A DNA stretch of 64,000 nucleotides from UBA4416 sp963422675 (GTDB lineage: Bacteria; Bacteroidota; Bacteroidia; B-17B0; Aurantibacillaceae), in assembly GCA_963422675.2 (NCBI GenBank), contig CAXVYS010000024.1, positions 806,001-870,000 on the forward strand. The letters are read 5' to 3'. Below, piece after piece: positions 50,327-59,653 of this stretch. The translations under genes were made by a program, and so were the position numbers. The first letter of the stretch is position 1. Each line of letters opens with the position of its first letter. A model generated the notes under the pieces. The model did no database searches. It saw only the letters and a list, made by a program, of their open reading frames with translations, and was not told the DNA's origin.

Positions 50327-51007
50327 TTAGTGTGTTTTACTAGGTTCTACTGTTTGTCCACCTTCCATTGATGTAATCAAATTGAAAGTGTAAATTTTCA
50401 TATCTGTAAAAGTTTTAAATACGTCTTTTACATAAATGTATTTTGCTTTAGCATCTGCTTTTATGGCGTAGCGAGGTTTCTCTCCTTTAAACTCCTGGTT
50501 GTTTGATTCGGCTTTATCTTTATTTCTCATATAAATAGCATTCAATTCAGTAGCGGATATTTGAATCCAGTCTCTCAATTGGTTATTTAATGAATCTAAA
50601 GGAACGCCTTTTTGCGGTTGGAATTTAAGTCTTTCCGGTTCAGTAGCGTCCAGATACCTTGGTAAGTCTTTTATTTCAACTCCAAAGCTGGATAAACCAC
50701 CAAATTTTTTAACCTGATCCGCGTTGAACTTCACGTGATACTTTTCACTCATTTTAGTTAAAGTATTTGTTCTGGCCTCTCCGTTACCTACACCAAAAAA
50801 AGCGCGTCCGTTATTATCCACTGTAACCAATACAGTGTTTTCAGGTAATGTTTTATCTGAATGTGAGGCCGGTGGGTCAACAACAACCGGTTCTGCCATA
50901 CGGAACGATGCGGTAAGCATAAAGAATGTAACCAACAGGAAGGCTAAATCCACCATTGGAGTCATATCTATAGACGGAGCATGTGCTGCGACTTTTATCT
51001 TTCCCAT
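50327..51007 (-). CDS. exbD: ExbD/TolR family biopolymer transport protein (first copy)
   Basis: 226 residues. The conserved 'SIDMTPMVDLAFLLVTFFML' helix near the N terminus, followed by a periplasmic domain with 'ALKADAKAKYIYVKD'-like C-terminal strands (here RYAIKADAKAKYIYVKDVF). Paired exbD genes of unequal periplasmic sequence are usual in Bacteroidota Exb operons. Between exbB (65-nt gap) and the second exbD (11-nt gap). Confidence 0.93.
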   Translation of the reverse strand: MGKIKVAAHAPSIDMTPMVDLAFLLVTFFMLTASFRMAEPVVVDPPASHSDKTLPENTVLVTVDNNGRAFFGVGNGEARTNTLTKMSEKYHVKFNADQVKKFGGLSSFGVEIKDLPRYLDATEPERLKFQPQKGVPLDSLNNQLRDWIQISATELNAIYMRNKDKAESNNQEFKGEKPRYAIKADAKAKYIYVKDVFKTFTDMKIYTFNLITSMEGGQTVEPSKTH

Positions 51008-51072
51008 GTTTTATTTTTTAGTTACTAATTAATAGATGCAATTGTTAGTTCAATTCCATAAAGGAATTAAAA

Positions 51073-51876
51073 TTATTTTCCGGATGTTTGGAATTCCCCG
51101 ATAATAGAGAAACCCGCTTCATCCATTGCATAAGTTAATTGATCTACACGGTTTGAGAATAAGTTGTAGAAAATAATAGCTAATGCAGAAGATAAGATAC
51201 CAACTAATGTATTTACCAAAGCTTCAGAGATACCTGTTGCTAAAGCTGCTGTATCAGGAGTACCAGCTGCTGCTAATGCACCGAAGGCACGAATCATACC
51301 TACAACCGTTCCGATCAAACCAACTAATGTACCAATAGATGCACAGGTAGAAATTACACTCATGTTTTTAGATAACATTGGTAATTCTAAAGCTGTAGCT
51401 TCTTCTAATGCTTTAGAAATAGCAGATACTTTTGCTTCTTTATCCATTGAAGGATCGTTTTGTACAAATTTATATTTCATTAAACCTTCACGAACAACAT
51501 TTCCTAAAGATCCTTTTTGTTTATCACATTCAGCAATTGCACCGTCTAAATCTCCGGAAGCTACCAACGTTTTAATTTTTGAAACAAATTTATCTGTTTG
51601 TCCACGACCATTCGCTTTTTGAATAGTAATGAAACGCTCAAGAGCAAAAGTAATTACGGTAAATAAAGTACCTAATAAAATAGGAACGATAAAACCTCCT
51701 TTATACATGATACCGAAGAAATTTAATGGATGTCCTTTTTCTGGTCCTTCAGCATCAAAATTGCCTGGGGCACCTAATACAAATTTGTATACGATTATTC
51801 CGATTACTAAACAGATAGCAATTGCTAAAGCTGAAACGATGAACGGAAAGCCGCCTGATGTTTTTTGTTGTTTCAT
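51073..51876 (-). CDS. exbB: MotA/TolQ/ExbB proton-channel protein
   Basis: 267 residues, inner membrane. First helix about 12-32 (IVSALAIAICLVIGIIVYKF), second helix with 'PILLGTLFTVITFALERFIT', the cytoplasmic domain with 'ALEEATALELPMLSKNMSVI', and the paired helices 'TCASIGTLVGLIGTVVGMIR' and 'GISEALVNTLVGILSSALAI' that line the proton path. First gene of the operon; a TATGTTTG promoter lies 42 nt upstream. Confidence 0.94.
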   Translation of the reverse strand: MKQQKTSGGFPFIVSALAIAICLVIGIIVYKFVLGAPGNFDAEGPEKGHPLNFFGIMYKGGFIVPILLGTLFTVITFALERFITIQKANGRGQTDKFVSKIKTLVASGDLDGAIAECDKQKGSLGNVVREGLMKYKFVQNDPSMDKEAKVSAISKALEEATALELPMLSKNMSVISTCASIGTLVGLIGTVVGMIRAFGALAAAGTPDTAALATGISEALVNTLVGILSSALAIIFYNLFSNRVDQLTYAMDEAGFSIIGEFQTSGK

Positions 51877-52237
51877 AATTGTGTTGTTTTTAGTTAGTTT
51901 CTGATTTTAGAATGACGCCAAACATAGTAAAAAGGTTTTTAAATAACAATAAACTTATACTAACTTTTTGTTAATGTTTAAGAACGTTCTGATTTTGTCA
52001 ATGGACGTAATTCTACTGCAAATATTGCCTTTTTAGCAATAAAAAATATGATGAATTTATAAGTGGTTGCTTTTGCTTAATAAGTGGTTACATTTTTAGA
52101 AACAACCAGTAAAAACAAGCTCTTTCAGAAGATTTAGAATGTACAGAAAATCACTTGCAGGAATTGTTTGAAGAAGAAAACCTTTACTTTACAGGGGAAT
52201 AGCAACGGTTTAACGTATTTGTTGCAGCGGAGGGTTG
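51877..52237. other. Intergenic region upstream of exbB
   Basis: About 360 nt between exbB and the end of the T9SS module. It holds the exbB promoter at 51919 and two copies of TAAGTGGTT (52060 and 52081); otherwise AT-rich with nothing recognised. Confidence 0.5.
51919..51926 (-). promoter_or_regulatory. -7 element of the exbB operon
   Basis: The minus strand reads TATGTTTG, an exact TAnnTTTG match, 42 nt before the exbB ATG. Confidence 0.55.
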
Positions 52238-54199
52238 TTATTTTAAATAACTGATGGCAATGATCTGGATCTTTCGTTCCGCGGCTGCATAAGGGCTGTA
52301 GACGGAATTACGCACATCCTTTACATCATCACTCACCACGCTCACCGGTAATTCGCCTATGTCTTCATTAAAGAATTCAATACGGCCCTGGGCTTGATTT
52401 TTATTATTGACGAACCGGGCAAATTTACCGTTGTCATATTGAAGAAAATAATTCCTCAGGCTACTGATACGTCTTTTTGCTAAATTCACATTATAGTCTG
52501 TGCTGGCAAGCGGGCTGCAATAGCCTTTCATGGTAATTTTTACTTTTTCGCCTCTCTGTAATACCTGGTCCAACAAGAGTGCAAATTTATCCAAATCCTG
52601 CATTCCTGCATCCACGCTGTCTTCAAAGAAATTATCTACCCTGTTTGCCGCATAATCTTTTGGATCTCCCTCCAATCCCTTAGGATATTCCACCAGGTAT
52701 TTTGGCTTTAAGGCAATATAATCTTCGTAGGTTTTTTTGTAATTTTTTTTAGTGGTAATGGCTTTGGTTCTTGGTTCAGGCTCATCATTGTGGAAATACA
52801 AGGTTAATGGTACCAATACTTTCATTTGGTTAATGATTAAAGCCGTTGTATCAATTGGTTTGGGGGGCTCTGTCAAAGGGGTAATGGTAAAGGTGTAGAT
52901 ATCATTGCAACAGTTGGGTTTATCTTCAAAATAAGACCCTATTCTGTTAGAGGAAATATAGGCTCTGTTTTTTTTCGAATTAACACTGTAGTAAATATCA
53001 TTGTTGCTGCTATTAATAGGGTATCCAAGGTTTTGAGGATCTGTGAAAGCATTGTCTTTAAATGGCGATTGAAAAATATCAAAATTTCCAAGGCCTTTGT
53101 GCCAGGTACTACTGAAATAAAGGGTTTGATTTTCTTTTACAAACCAGGGAGTAATATCATCTTCTACCGTGTTTACTTTATTTCCTGCATTTATAGGGTT
53201 TTCAAAACTTCCATCGGCATTCATATAGGTATACCATATATCCATGCCTCCCTCACCCGGACTACGGTTGCTGGAAAAAAACAAAACGGGTTTTCCGTTT
53301 ATTTCGCTTAAGCAAGGTTGGGTTGTATTGCTACCACTGAGATTTATCGGATAGGGCAATTTTTTTAGTTCTGTCCAGTGCCCGTTTACAAAGTCGGATG
53401 AATAAATCTCGCAGGAGTATTGAGTTGCATTAACAGCACTGCACCGTGAAACCAGAATTTTAGTATAATCGCTGTTAAAGCTTGTATTGGCGTTATGGAT
53501 CCCGTTTTTATTAAACAAGCTATCGAGTTCCTCAGCTTTAAGCCACTTATTTTTTTTAACCGGTGATTTGTGAGCGGTATATAATTTGTTATAGCCTATT
53601 TCGTTTTCATCCTTTTGTGTTTTATCTCTTAATGAAGAAAAGTACAAGGTACTGTCGTATTCAAATGGGGCGTACTCACTTACTTTGCTGTTTACCATAC
53701 TATCCAGATGAGCCACTTTTATATCTACCGGATTTTTAATCATCACCTGTGCAATATCACAGGATTCGAATTCCTGTTTGGCTTTCAGAGCCAGGCGCTT
53801 TTGATTTTTATCTTTACTGTTACGTTGCTTTTTGTAATACTTATCAAAAAACTTCTTCGCTTCTTTATATCTTCCTAAGGTTTTTAAATGTGTGGCAATA
53901 TAAAACGAAACTTCTTTATAGGTTCGGCCATTATCTTTTTTGTAAATTTTTTGATACCAGTGTAAGGCTGTAGCTTCATCGTAATTTAAGCGTGAAGCAT
54001 CTGCAAACAACAATTGGTATTCCATTCTCGAAGAATCCAGTAAAATAACCTGGTTGTAAATTTGTGCAGCAGAAGAATAGTCTTTAATGGAATTTGCCGC
54101 TGCACCCTGCTTTAATAATTTTTTAATGCCTTGCCCATAACTGCTAAAGAGGCAAACAAAAAACAAAAAAGTAAAACAGATATTCCTTAATCCCTTCAT
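52238..54199 (-). CDS. OmpA-family protein with TPR and PD40 repeats (PorE-like)
   Basis: 653 residues. Signal peptide (LRNICFTFLFFVCLFSSYGQ), TPR-like helices about 25-130, WD40-like PD40 beta-propeller repeats (PFEYDSTLYFSSLRDKTQKD, 'KPVLFFSSNRSPGEGGMDIW', 'NQTLYFSSTWHKGLGNFDIF', 'KNRAYISSNRIGS'), and a C-terminal OmpA peptidoglycan-binding domain ('VKITMKGYCSPLASTDYNVN', LAKRRISSLRNYF). This order matches PorE and the OmpA-like partners of T9SS modules. Third gene of an operon after a SprB-like cargo gene and a SprF-like gene, 3 nt after the latter. Confidence 0.9.
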   Translation of the reverse strand: MKGLRNICFTFLFFVCLFSSYGQGIKKLLKQGAAANSIKDYSSAAQIYNQVILLDSSRMEYQLLFADASRLNYDEATALHWYQKIYKKDNGRTYKEVSFYIATHLKTLGRYKEAKKFFDKYYKKQRNSKDKNQKRLALKAKQEFESCDIAQVMIKNPVDIKVAHLDSMVNSKVSEYAPFEYDSTLYFSSLRDKTQKDENEIGYNKLYTAHKSPVKKNKWLKAEELDSLFNKNGIHNANTSFNSDYTKILVSRCSAVNATQYSCEIYSSDFVNGHWTELKKLPYPINLSGSNTTQPCLSEINGKPVLFFSSNRSPGEGGMDIWYTYMNADGSFENPINAGNKVNTVEDDITPWFVKENQTLYFSSTWHKGLGNFDIFQSPFKDNAFTDPQNLGYPINSSNNDIYYSVNSKKNRAYISSNRIGSYFEDKPNCCNDIYTFTITPLTEPPKPIDTTALIINQMKVLVPLTLYFHNDEPEPRTKAITTKKNYKKTYEDYIALKPKYLVEYPKGLEGDPKDYAANRVDNFFEDSVDAGMQDLDKFALLLDQVLQRGEKVKITMKGYCSPLASTDYNVNLAKRRISSLRNYFLQYDNGKFARFVNNKNQAQGRIEFFNEDIGELPVSVVSDDVKDVRNSVYSPYAAAERKIQIIAISYLK

Positions 54200-54202
54200 A
54201 GT

Positions 54203-55240
54203 TTACATATAAATGGGACACACCCGCGTTTTAGGAATAAATACTTTTGCTTTTGCGTAAATGTAAATAAATGAAATTTCAAAAGCTCCCTTACCGTTGG
54301 TGGCTTTTTTAAATTGAGAGTAGTTGTAATCGTAAGATCCCTGCAACCTCATATTATTATGCTGCAGACCAAGTGTGGTAATCATGGCATCTCCGGCACG
54401 GTTTAAAAAGCCAATGTTAACCGTTGTGCCTGTTTTGGGTTCTATGGTATAATAGTAAGAAAGACCTACTAAATTTTCTCTGAATTTTTGTTGCTGATTG
54501 CCGTAATATTCCAACACCACAGAAGAAATATTGGAGAAGCTGTATTTTACCATCAGAGATTCATTGTGTTTTGGTTTAAGAGTGATACCACTTGTATTAT
54601 AAAAAGAAATGTTTGGTTTGTTAAGGTGGCTGATGCCATAGCCAGCACTGATCATCCAGTGTTGTGTGAATTTTTTTTGGATCACGGTTCCCAATGAAAC
54701 ATCCGTAAATGTTTTACTCAACAAATTAAAATTTTCACCATTTACAAGCCCCTTGTTATAGGCATCTCCATCCCACTGCTTGTCGTAAGATAATTTATTG
54801 GGATCTATCTTTACATTGCTTACACCTCCCAGCACGCCAAATGCAATGGTTAAGCCTGAATCTTTTCTGAAAGAAAATTTGTGATTGAAAGGGACTTTAA
54901 AATCGGTAATCGTATATTTTCCGTCACCCGATGCATCATGATTAAAGATGAGCCCTATGGCTTCACCGGTTCCTTTAATAAGAGGTTTATTTAAATTGAA
55001 ATCTCCTCCAAAACTAAAGGTACTGTAAGGAACGGGTACACCTTTCCATTGGTTCCGGTAATTAAAAATTAACCGGCCATCGCCTTCAAACATCCCAGTA
55101 TTTGCAGGATTCAGGTTTAAGGGAGACATATTCCAGTTCGAAAAATGAATATCCTGGCTCTTTAAAAATGAGGCATTAAAAATGAAGCATGCAAAAAGCA
55201 CTACCTGGAAAAAATAAGTATGTGATGTTTTGTGTCGCAT
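54203..55240 (-). CDS. PorP/SprF-family T9SS outer-membrane protein
   Basis: 345-residue beta-barrel protein with a signal peptide (TYFFQVVLFACFIFNASFLKS). Family features: 'QDIHFSNWNMSPLNLNPANT' followed by GMFEGDGRLIFNYRNQWKG near the mature N terminus, then 'GLIFNHDASGDGKYTITDFK' and strands alternating with Gly and aromatic residues. SprF-type proteins attach or help export the T9SS cargo encoded beside them. Here the cargo gene is directly upstream (3-nt gap). Confidence 0.93.
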   Translation of the reverse strand: MRHKTSHTYFFQVVLFACFIFNASFLKSQDIHFSNWNMSPLNLNPANTGMFEGDGRLIFNYRNQWKGVPVPYSTFSFGGDFNLNKPLIKGTGEAIGLIFNHDASGDGKYTITDFKVPFNHKFSFRKDSGLTIAFGVLGGVSNVKIDPNKLSYDKQWDGDAYNKGLVNGENFNLLSKTFTDVSLGTVIQKKFTQHWMISAGYGISHLNKPNISFYNTSGITLKPKHNESLMVKYSFSNISSVVLEYYGNQQQKFRENLVGLSYYYTIEPKTGTTVNIGFLNRAGDAMITTLGLQHNNMRLQGSYDYNYSQFKKATNGKGAFEISFIYIYAKAKVFIPKTRVCPIYM

Positions 55241-55243
55241 GCT

Positions 55244-58200
55244 TTACCTCATCAACGTAATATTTCCTTTTTTAAAGGATTCCTGTCCGTTGTTACATTT
55301 AAACGTCATATAATACCCGTAAACTCCCTGATCGAGCGGTTTGCCTTTATAAATACCGTCCCAGCCCTTTTTTACGTCGTTTGTTTCAAATAGTTTCTCG
55401 CCCCAGCGATCGTAGATGGTTAAATACACCTCTGTCACAAAATTACTTCTGATGTAAAGGACATCGTTTGCCCCATCACCATTTGGTGTGAAGCCCGTAG
55501 GGAGGTATACTGTATTTTCATTACAATCATTGGTGATCATTTCTACAAAAATGGTTTTAAGCCTGTGTCCGCAACCATAAATATCTGTAAAGTATACCAA
55601 GTATTCTCCTGTTTTTACAGGGCTTATCACATAGGTTTGGGAATTTATCATTTTCACCGGCACATCAGGCACCAGGGTTATAGTACCGGTGTAAGGAAAG
55701 CCGCTGAGTGTTATAGTAGCGGTTTGTCCCACTGTAATGGAGCTTGACGAAATACTTAAAGAAGATGTATTATAGGAAAAAGGATAGACATGAACGGTTG
55801 TGGTTAATACCGTTTTACACGTATCATTACCTACAATATTGCCAATGGTTACACTATAAATAGTGGTAGCAGAAGGGAATGCTTTTGGATTTGAAATGGA
55901 AGTGGAGGTTAACCCCTGGCTTGGAACCCAATGATAATAAGTGCCTCCTGTTGCTTTTAACTGAACGGTATCGGGCTGGCATTTGGAGATAGAATCATTA
56001 ATGGTAATGGCCTGAAACCCTGTTAAATTGATGGGTTGCACAATGGTATCTTTACAACCTGCACTATTTGTAACAATTAACGATACACTATAGGTTTGCG
56101 GGCTTGAATAAAAATAAACCGGATTTTGAATAGTGGATCCCCCTGATCCGTTTCCAAAGTCCCACACCCAGCTGATAGGGCTAAGAGTAGAGGCATCGGT
56201 AAATTTAAGATCGTTGTGACAGGCACCTATAGTATAGGTAAAAGCAGCATTAATAATCGGGTACACCGTTACAGAAGTGGTTAAGGTTTTAACACATACT
56301 TTATTATTTAGTAAACTGTTTCGGGTAATGGTTACAGTATAAATAGTAGTAGTTAAAGCATTGCAAGTAGGATTGGCAACCGACGGATTGGAGAGCCCGG
56401 CAGTCGGGAGCCAGCTGTAACTGGTGCCGCCTGTGGCCTGCAAAATAACCGGTTGATTAGAACATTTGGTTTGCGGAGCATTAATGGTAACCGAATCTAC
56501 AGGCACAACAATGGTTTTGATGATAGAATCCACACACCCAAAAGTGGTTTTAGACACCAATTTAACGGTATAAGTGCCCGCCGTTGTAAAGCAGTAATTA
56601 AAATTGTGAGAAGTTGATACCGGGCTCGAATTGATATACCAATAGGCGGGTGTAGCAGTGGGGGTTGTTTGACAGATAAAGCCAACCTTATTGGAGCAGG
56701 TATCAATAGTTGTTGTGAAATTAGCCACAGGCACAGGTTGTACAGTAATAACAATAGAGGCCGTATCATATAAAGTGTTACAGATCGATTTTTTGACATA
56801 CAGGTTTGCCGTATAAGTTCCGGGAGTAGAAAAGGTTTTTACCGGATTTAAAGTAAACGAGGTGGTATCATGGTTCCCAAAATCCCAGAGAAAGGGATGC
56901 CCCGATGTGCTTGTATTTTCAAACTGAACGGTAAGTGGTGCACAACCTCCGATAGTACTTGTTGTAATACTGGCAATGGCAGAGTTTAACTGAAAATCTA
57001 ATTTAAAAACACCATTGTTGCAATTGTAATTATCTGTATTATGATTTGGATTGCCAGGGGTACCCGGCCATGCTCCCGGTGTTACAGGGAAATCGTCGTG
57101 TTGCGTAGCAGCACTATTACCTCCACAGCCGGCACACACCGATTGGTAAACGATACCATTCTTATCAAACCGGCTGGTTCCCCCATCCACATGCTCCCAG
57201 CTCACAGGCCCGCCAAAATAAGTACCATATAAAATATTGGCCATGTTTGGCGACAATACCAGTAAATAGAAATTAAAGCCATCGGTAGAGGGCTGAATCG
57301 CATTACTTGTAATAGCCATTCCGTTGGTTGCATTACCCGTTATAATGTTTCCGCCCCACCCGGAAATGTAAATGTTTCCGGCACAGTCTACCGAAAAAGC
57401 GGAGGGAGAAATGTTGATGTTTCCTGTACCATTCCCAAATACTGTAGCCACCAGTAAGCTGCTAAGTTGCGGATTAAATTTCTGAATAAACTGCTTGCTT
57501 CCACCATTCGAATAAACCCCCGAAGTAACGGGCATATTTCCTAATGACTGGCCATACAAATACACGTTTTGCTGATTATCTAATTGTACAAAATAGCTTT
57601 GATCATAATCCGATGTGCCTACAAAAGTAGAGTGCATAGTATAAGAGCCGTTCTTTTTAATCTTACACACAAAGCCATCAGACTTGCCTCCGGCATAGGG
57701 TACCTGGTAAGAGCCGGGAGTAACCGAAAAATCAGAACTGCAGGTGCCCCCTGTGATGTAAATATTTAAACTATCGTCGAGAGCCAAGGCATTGCCACAG
57801 TCGTTGCTGCTGCCCCCCACAAATGTGCTGAAATATAAGTTGTTCAACCCTGAATTAAATTTAAACAGTACGGCATCCTGTTTTCCACCCAGGGTATTGT
57901 CAATGGCATTTTGAGTAGGAAAATCGGAAGATCTTGTGCTGCTGAATACATAAATATTTCCGGTAGAATCTGTCTGAATTTCGCCACGATATTGGTCACC
58001 GTAATTATACTGCAACGAATCAAGGGCATATTCATTAACCCCTATCGAAGGAATAAATGTTAAATGGTTTACATGGTTTACACCATCATTGCCACTACCA
58101 CCAATATAGGTGGAAGACATTAAAGAGGTACCTGTTGAATTAAATTTGGCCACGTAAATATCCGTTCCATTGGCAAAAGTGGTTCCGTTAAATACAAAAC

Positions 58201-59311
58201 TCAGGTAATTCCCTCCGTTAAATGTGGGGTCATAACAGCCTGCCGTAGTAGGGAAATTACTGGAGCCCGTAGTGCCATATAAACATAAATTGTCGTCTTT
58301 ATCTACAATTAAGCTGGATACCGTTTCCGCATCATTACCCCCTAAATAAGTGGAGTATTTTAAATAGGTCCCAGCCGAGTCGTATTTGGTAATAACCACA
58401 TCTGTTTTTCCGTTTGCCACAGGGTTATTAAAGGAAACATCATAAGCTCCCAGGGTTGTAGGATAACCCACATTAAACACAGTGCCCCCTGAATAAAGAT
58501 TGCCACGGTTATCAAAAGTTGCCGTCATCCCGAAGTTATCGGCTGTACTGCCGCTTGAAGCCGCAAACACCAGTAAAGGATCAATAATGAGTTCTTCGTT
58601 TGGATTGTAGGGTTTTAATAACCTAAAAGAAACCGTATTATCTTTTAAAACATATTTAGAAGGGATAATGATCGTGTCACCTGCAATTACCTGGTACACC
58701 AGGGGCTTCTCTTCAACGATGTCCTTTACAGAAGTTGTAAAATGCAATTCCCCATTTATAAGTTTTATTTTATCTATCCCTGTGTAGTGTATTTTGATAT
58801 CATTGGGATCGCCGTTTGGCTTAACTATAAAATTATATTTGATGGATTGGCTCTTCCCTGAATACACTGCATCAATATTAGGATACAGGTTGGAAACCAA
58901 CACTGTTTTAAAATGCTGAACATGCTTTGCCCAACTATCGGAGTTTTTGCCCAGGTAATAATTTGTATAATCCTCGTAAGCATTTTTTGAACGGATAACG
59001 GGAGAACTGTTCGCTCCTGTAAACTCCACAGAATAAGCATGATACTTAAGCGTATTGGAAAGTAGCTTCCCCATGTGCCTTGCACGGTAAACATCTTTAT
59101 CATAAAAATTAAACGTAAGCTTACCTGTTTTTTCTAAAAACAAGGCCCCCCCATCGAGTTGTGCCCTGTAAGCGATATTAGGATCCCATTGATTTTTATT
59201 CTCGGTAAATCTGATAAGTGAACCGCCGGTTGAATTTGGAGTTTTAGCCCTTTGTGCATAACCAAAGAAACTCACCATTAAAAATAATAATATGAATTTT
59301 AATGTATCCAC
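55244..59311 (-). CDS. Large T9SS surface protein: SBBP propeller, PKD domains, type B sorting domain
   Basis: 1355 residues from a GTG start; signal LKFILLFLMVSFFGYAQ. The first 230 residues match the DUF7948-like N-terminal domain ('RFTENKNQWDPNIAYRAQLD' ... 'YPNIDAVYSGKSQSIKYNFI'). About 240-700 are SBBP beta-propeller repeats (YDSAGTYLKYSTYLGGND, 'FNSTGTSLMSSTYIGGSGND', KNGSYTMHSTFVGTSD). PKD domains follow ('HPFLWDFGNHDTTSFTLN', 'SPISWVWDFGNGSGGS'), then the sorting domain 'YLPTGFTPNGDGANDVLYIR', 'IYDRWGEKLFETND', KGNITLMR. Cargo of the downstream SprF- and OmpA-like genes, probably a surface adhesin. Confidence 0.92.
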   Translation of the reverse strand: MDTLKFILLFLMVSFFGYAQRAKTPNSTGGSLIRFTENKNQWDPNIAYRAQLDGGALFLEKTGKLTFNFYDKDVYRARHMGKLLSNTLKYHAYSVEFTGANSSPVIRSKNAYEDYTNYYLGKNSDSWAKHVQHFKTVLVSNLYPNIDAVYSGKSQSIKYNFIVKPNGDPNDIKIHYTGIDKIKLINGELHFTTSVKDIVEEKPLVYQVIAGDTIIIPSKYVLKDNTVSFRLLKPYNPNEELIIDPLLVFAASSGSTADNFGMTATFDNRGNLYSGGTVFNVGYPTTLGAYDVSFNNPVANGKTDVVITKYDSAGTYLKYSTYLGGNDAETVSSLIVDKDDNLCLYGTTGSSNFPTTAGCYDPTFNGGNYLSFVFNGTTFANGTDIYVAKFNSTGTSLMSSTYIGGSGNDGVNHVNHLTFIPSIGVNEYALDSLQYNYGDQYRGEIQTDSTGNIYVFSSTRSSDFPTQNAIDNTLGGKQDAVLFKFNSGLNNLYFSTFVGGSSNDCGNALALDDSLNIYITGGTCSSDFSVTPGSYQVPYAGGKSDGFVCKIKKNGSYTMHSTFVGTSDYDQSYFVQLDNQQNVYLYGQSLGNMPVTSGVYSNGGSKQFIQKFNPQLSSLLVATVFGNGTGNINISPSAFSVDCAGNIYISGWGGNIITGNATNGMAITSNAIQPSTDGFNFYLLVLSPNMANILYGTYFGGPVSWEHVDGGTSRFDKNGIVYQSVCAGCGGNSAATQHDDFPVTPGAWPGTPGNPNHNTDNYNCNNGVFKLDFQLNSAIASITTSTIGGCAPLTVQFENTSTSGHPFLWDFGNHDTTSFTLNPVKTFSTPGTYTANLYVKKSICNTLYDTASIVITVQPVPVANFTTTIDTCSNKVGFICQTTPTATPAYWYINSSPVSTSHNFNYCFTTAGTYTVKLVSKTTFGCVDSIIKTIVVPVDSVTINAPQTKCSNQPVILQATGGTSYSWLPTAGLSNPSVANPTCNALTTTIYTVTITRNSLLNNKVCVKTLTTSVTVYPIINAAFTYTIGACHNDLKFTDASTLSPISWVWDFGNGSGGSTIQNPVYFYSSPQTYSVSLIVTNSAGCKDTIVQPINLTGFQAITINDSISKCQPDTVQLKATGGTYYHWVPSQGLTSTSISNPKAFPSATTIYSVTIGNIVGNDTCKTVLTTTVHVYPFSYNTSSLSISSSSITVGQTATITLSGFPYTGTITLVPDVPVKMINSQTYVISPVKTGEYLVYFTDIYGCGHRLKTIFVEMITNDCNENTVYLPTGFTPNGDGANDVLYIRSNFVTEVYLTIYDRWGEKLFETNDVKKGWDGIYKGKPLDQGVYGYYMTFKCNNGQESFKKGNITLMR

Positions 59312-59329
59312 AAAAGTAAATATAATAAA

Positions 59330-59358
59330 AAACCCCCGATTTACAAAATCGGGGGTTT
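59330..59358 (-). terminator. Terminator of the small membrane-protein gene
   Basis: AAACCCCCGATTT / AAATCGGGGGTTT is a perfect 13-bp stem with a 3-nt loop. On the minus strand it is followed by a T-run (A-run at 59325-59332 on the plus strand). It insulates the T9SS module from the gene upstream on the same strand. Confidence 0.85.
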
Positions 59359-59379
59359 GACTATATATGTAAGATACTT

Positions 59380-59580
59380 TTATCTTAAAGTGCCATTTTT
59401 GTCGGCATCTTTAGTTTGTTTAATGATTTGTAAGGTTTGGTAAACCAATAAGAAAAAGATAATAGTCCATAAAATGATATTAGGAAGGTGCCCTAATTTA
59501 TTCATTCCTCTGAATATCCATTGAGAAAAATCGCCAATAGCGTAAAAAACATCTGTCATTGTAATCATTAACGAAGTCAT
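59380..59580 (-). CDS. Small membrane protein, DUF6341-like
   Basis: 66 residues with one clear helix near the C-terminal half (NIILWTIIFFLLVYQTLQII) and an amphipathic N-terminal part. The alternative start at the sixth or eighth residue is possible. Size, position and pattern resemble the flavobacterial DUF6341 proteins that neighbour DUF6427 genes; the divergent gene next door looks like DUF6427. Function unknown. Confidence 0.6.
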   Translation of the reverse strand: MTSLMITMTDVFYAIGDFSQWIFRGMNKLGHLPNIILWTIIFFLLVYQTLQIIKQTKDADKNGTLR

Positions 59581-59653
59581 ATTAATCTAATTTTGTAAGT
59601 TTACAGCACAAAAATATAAATTTTATAATACAAAACGCTTTTTTTCGTAAAAA

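Noticed and set aside
52060..52089. Repeated TAAGTGGTT upstream of exbB
   Set aside because: Two short copies with no symmetry and far from the promoter; below what chance allows in AT-rich DNA.
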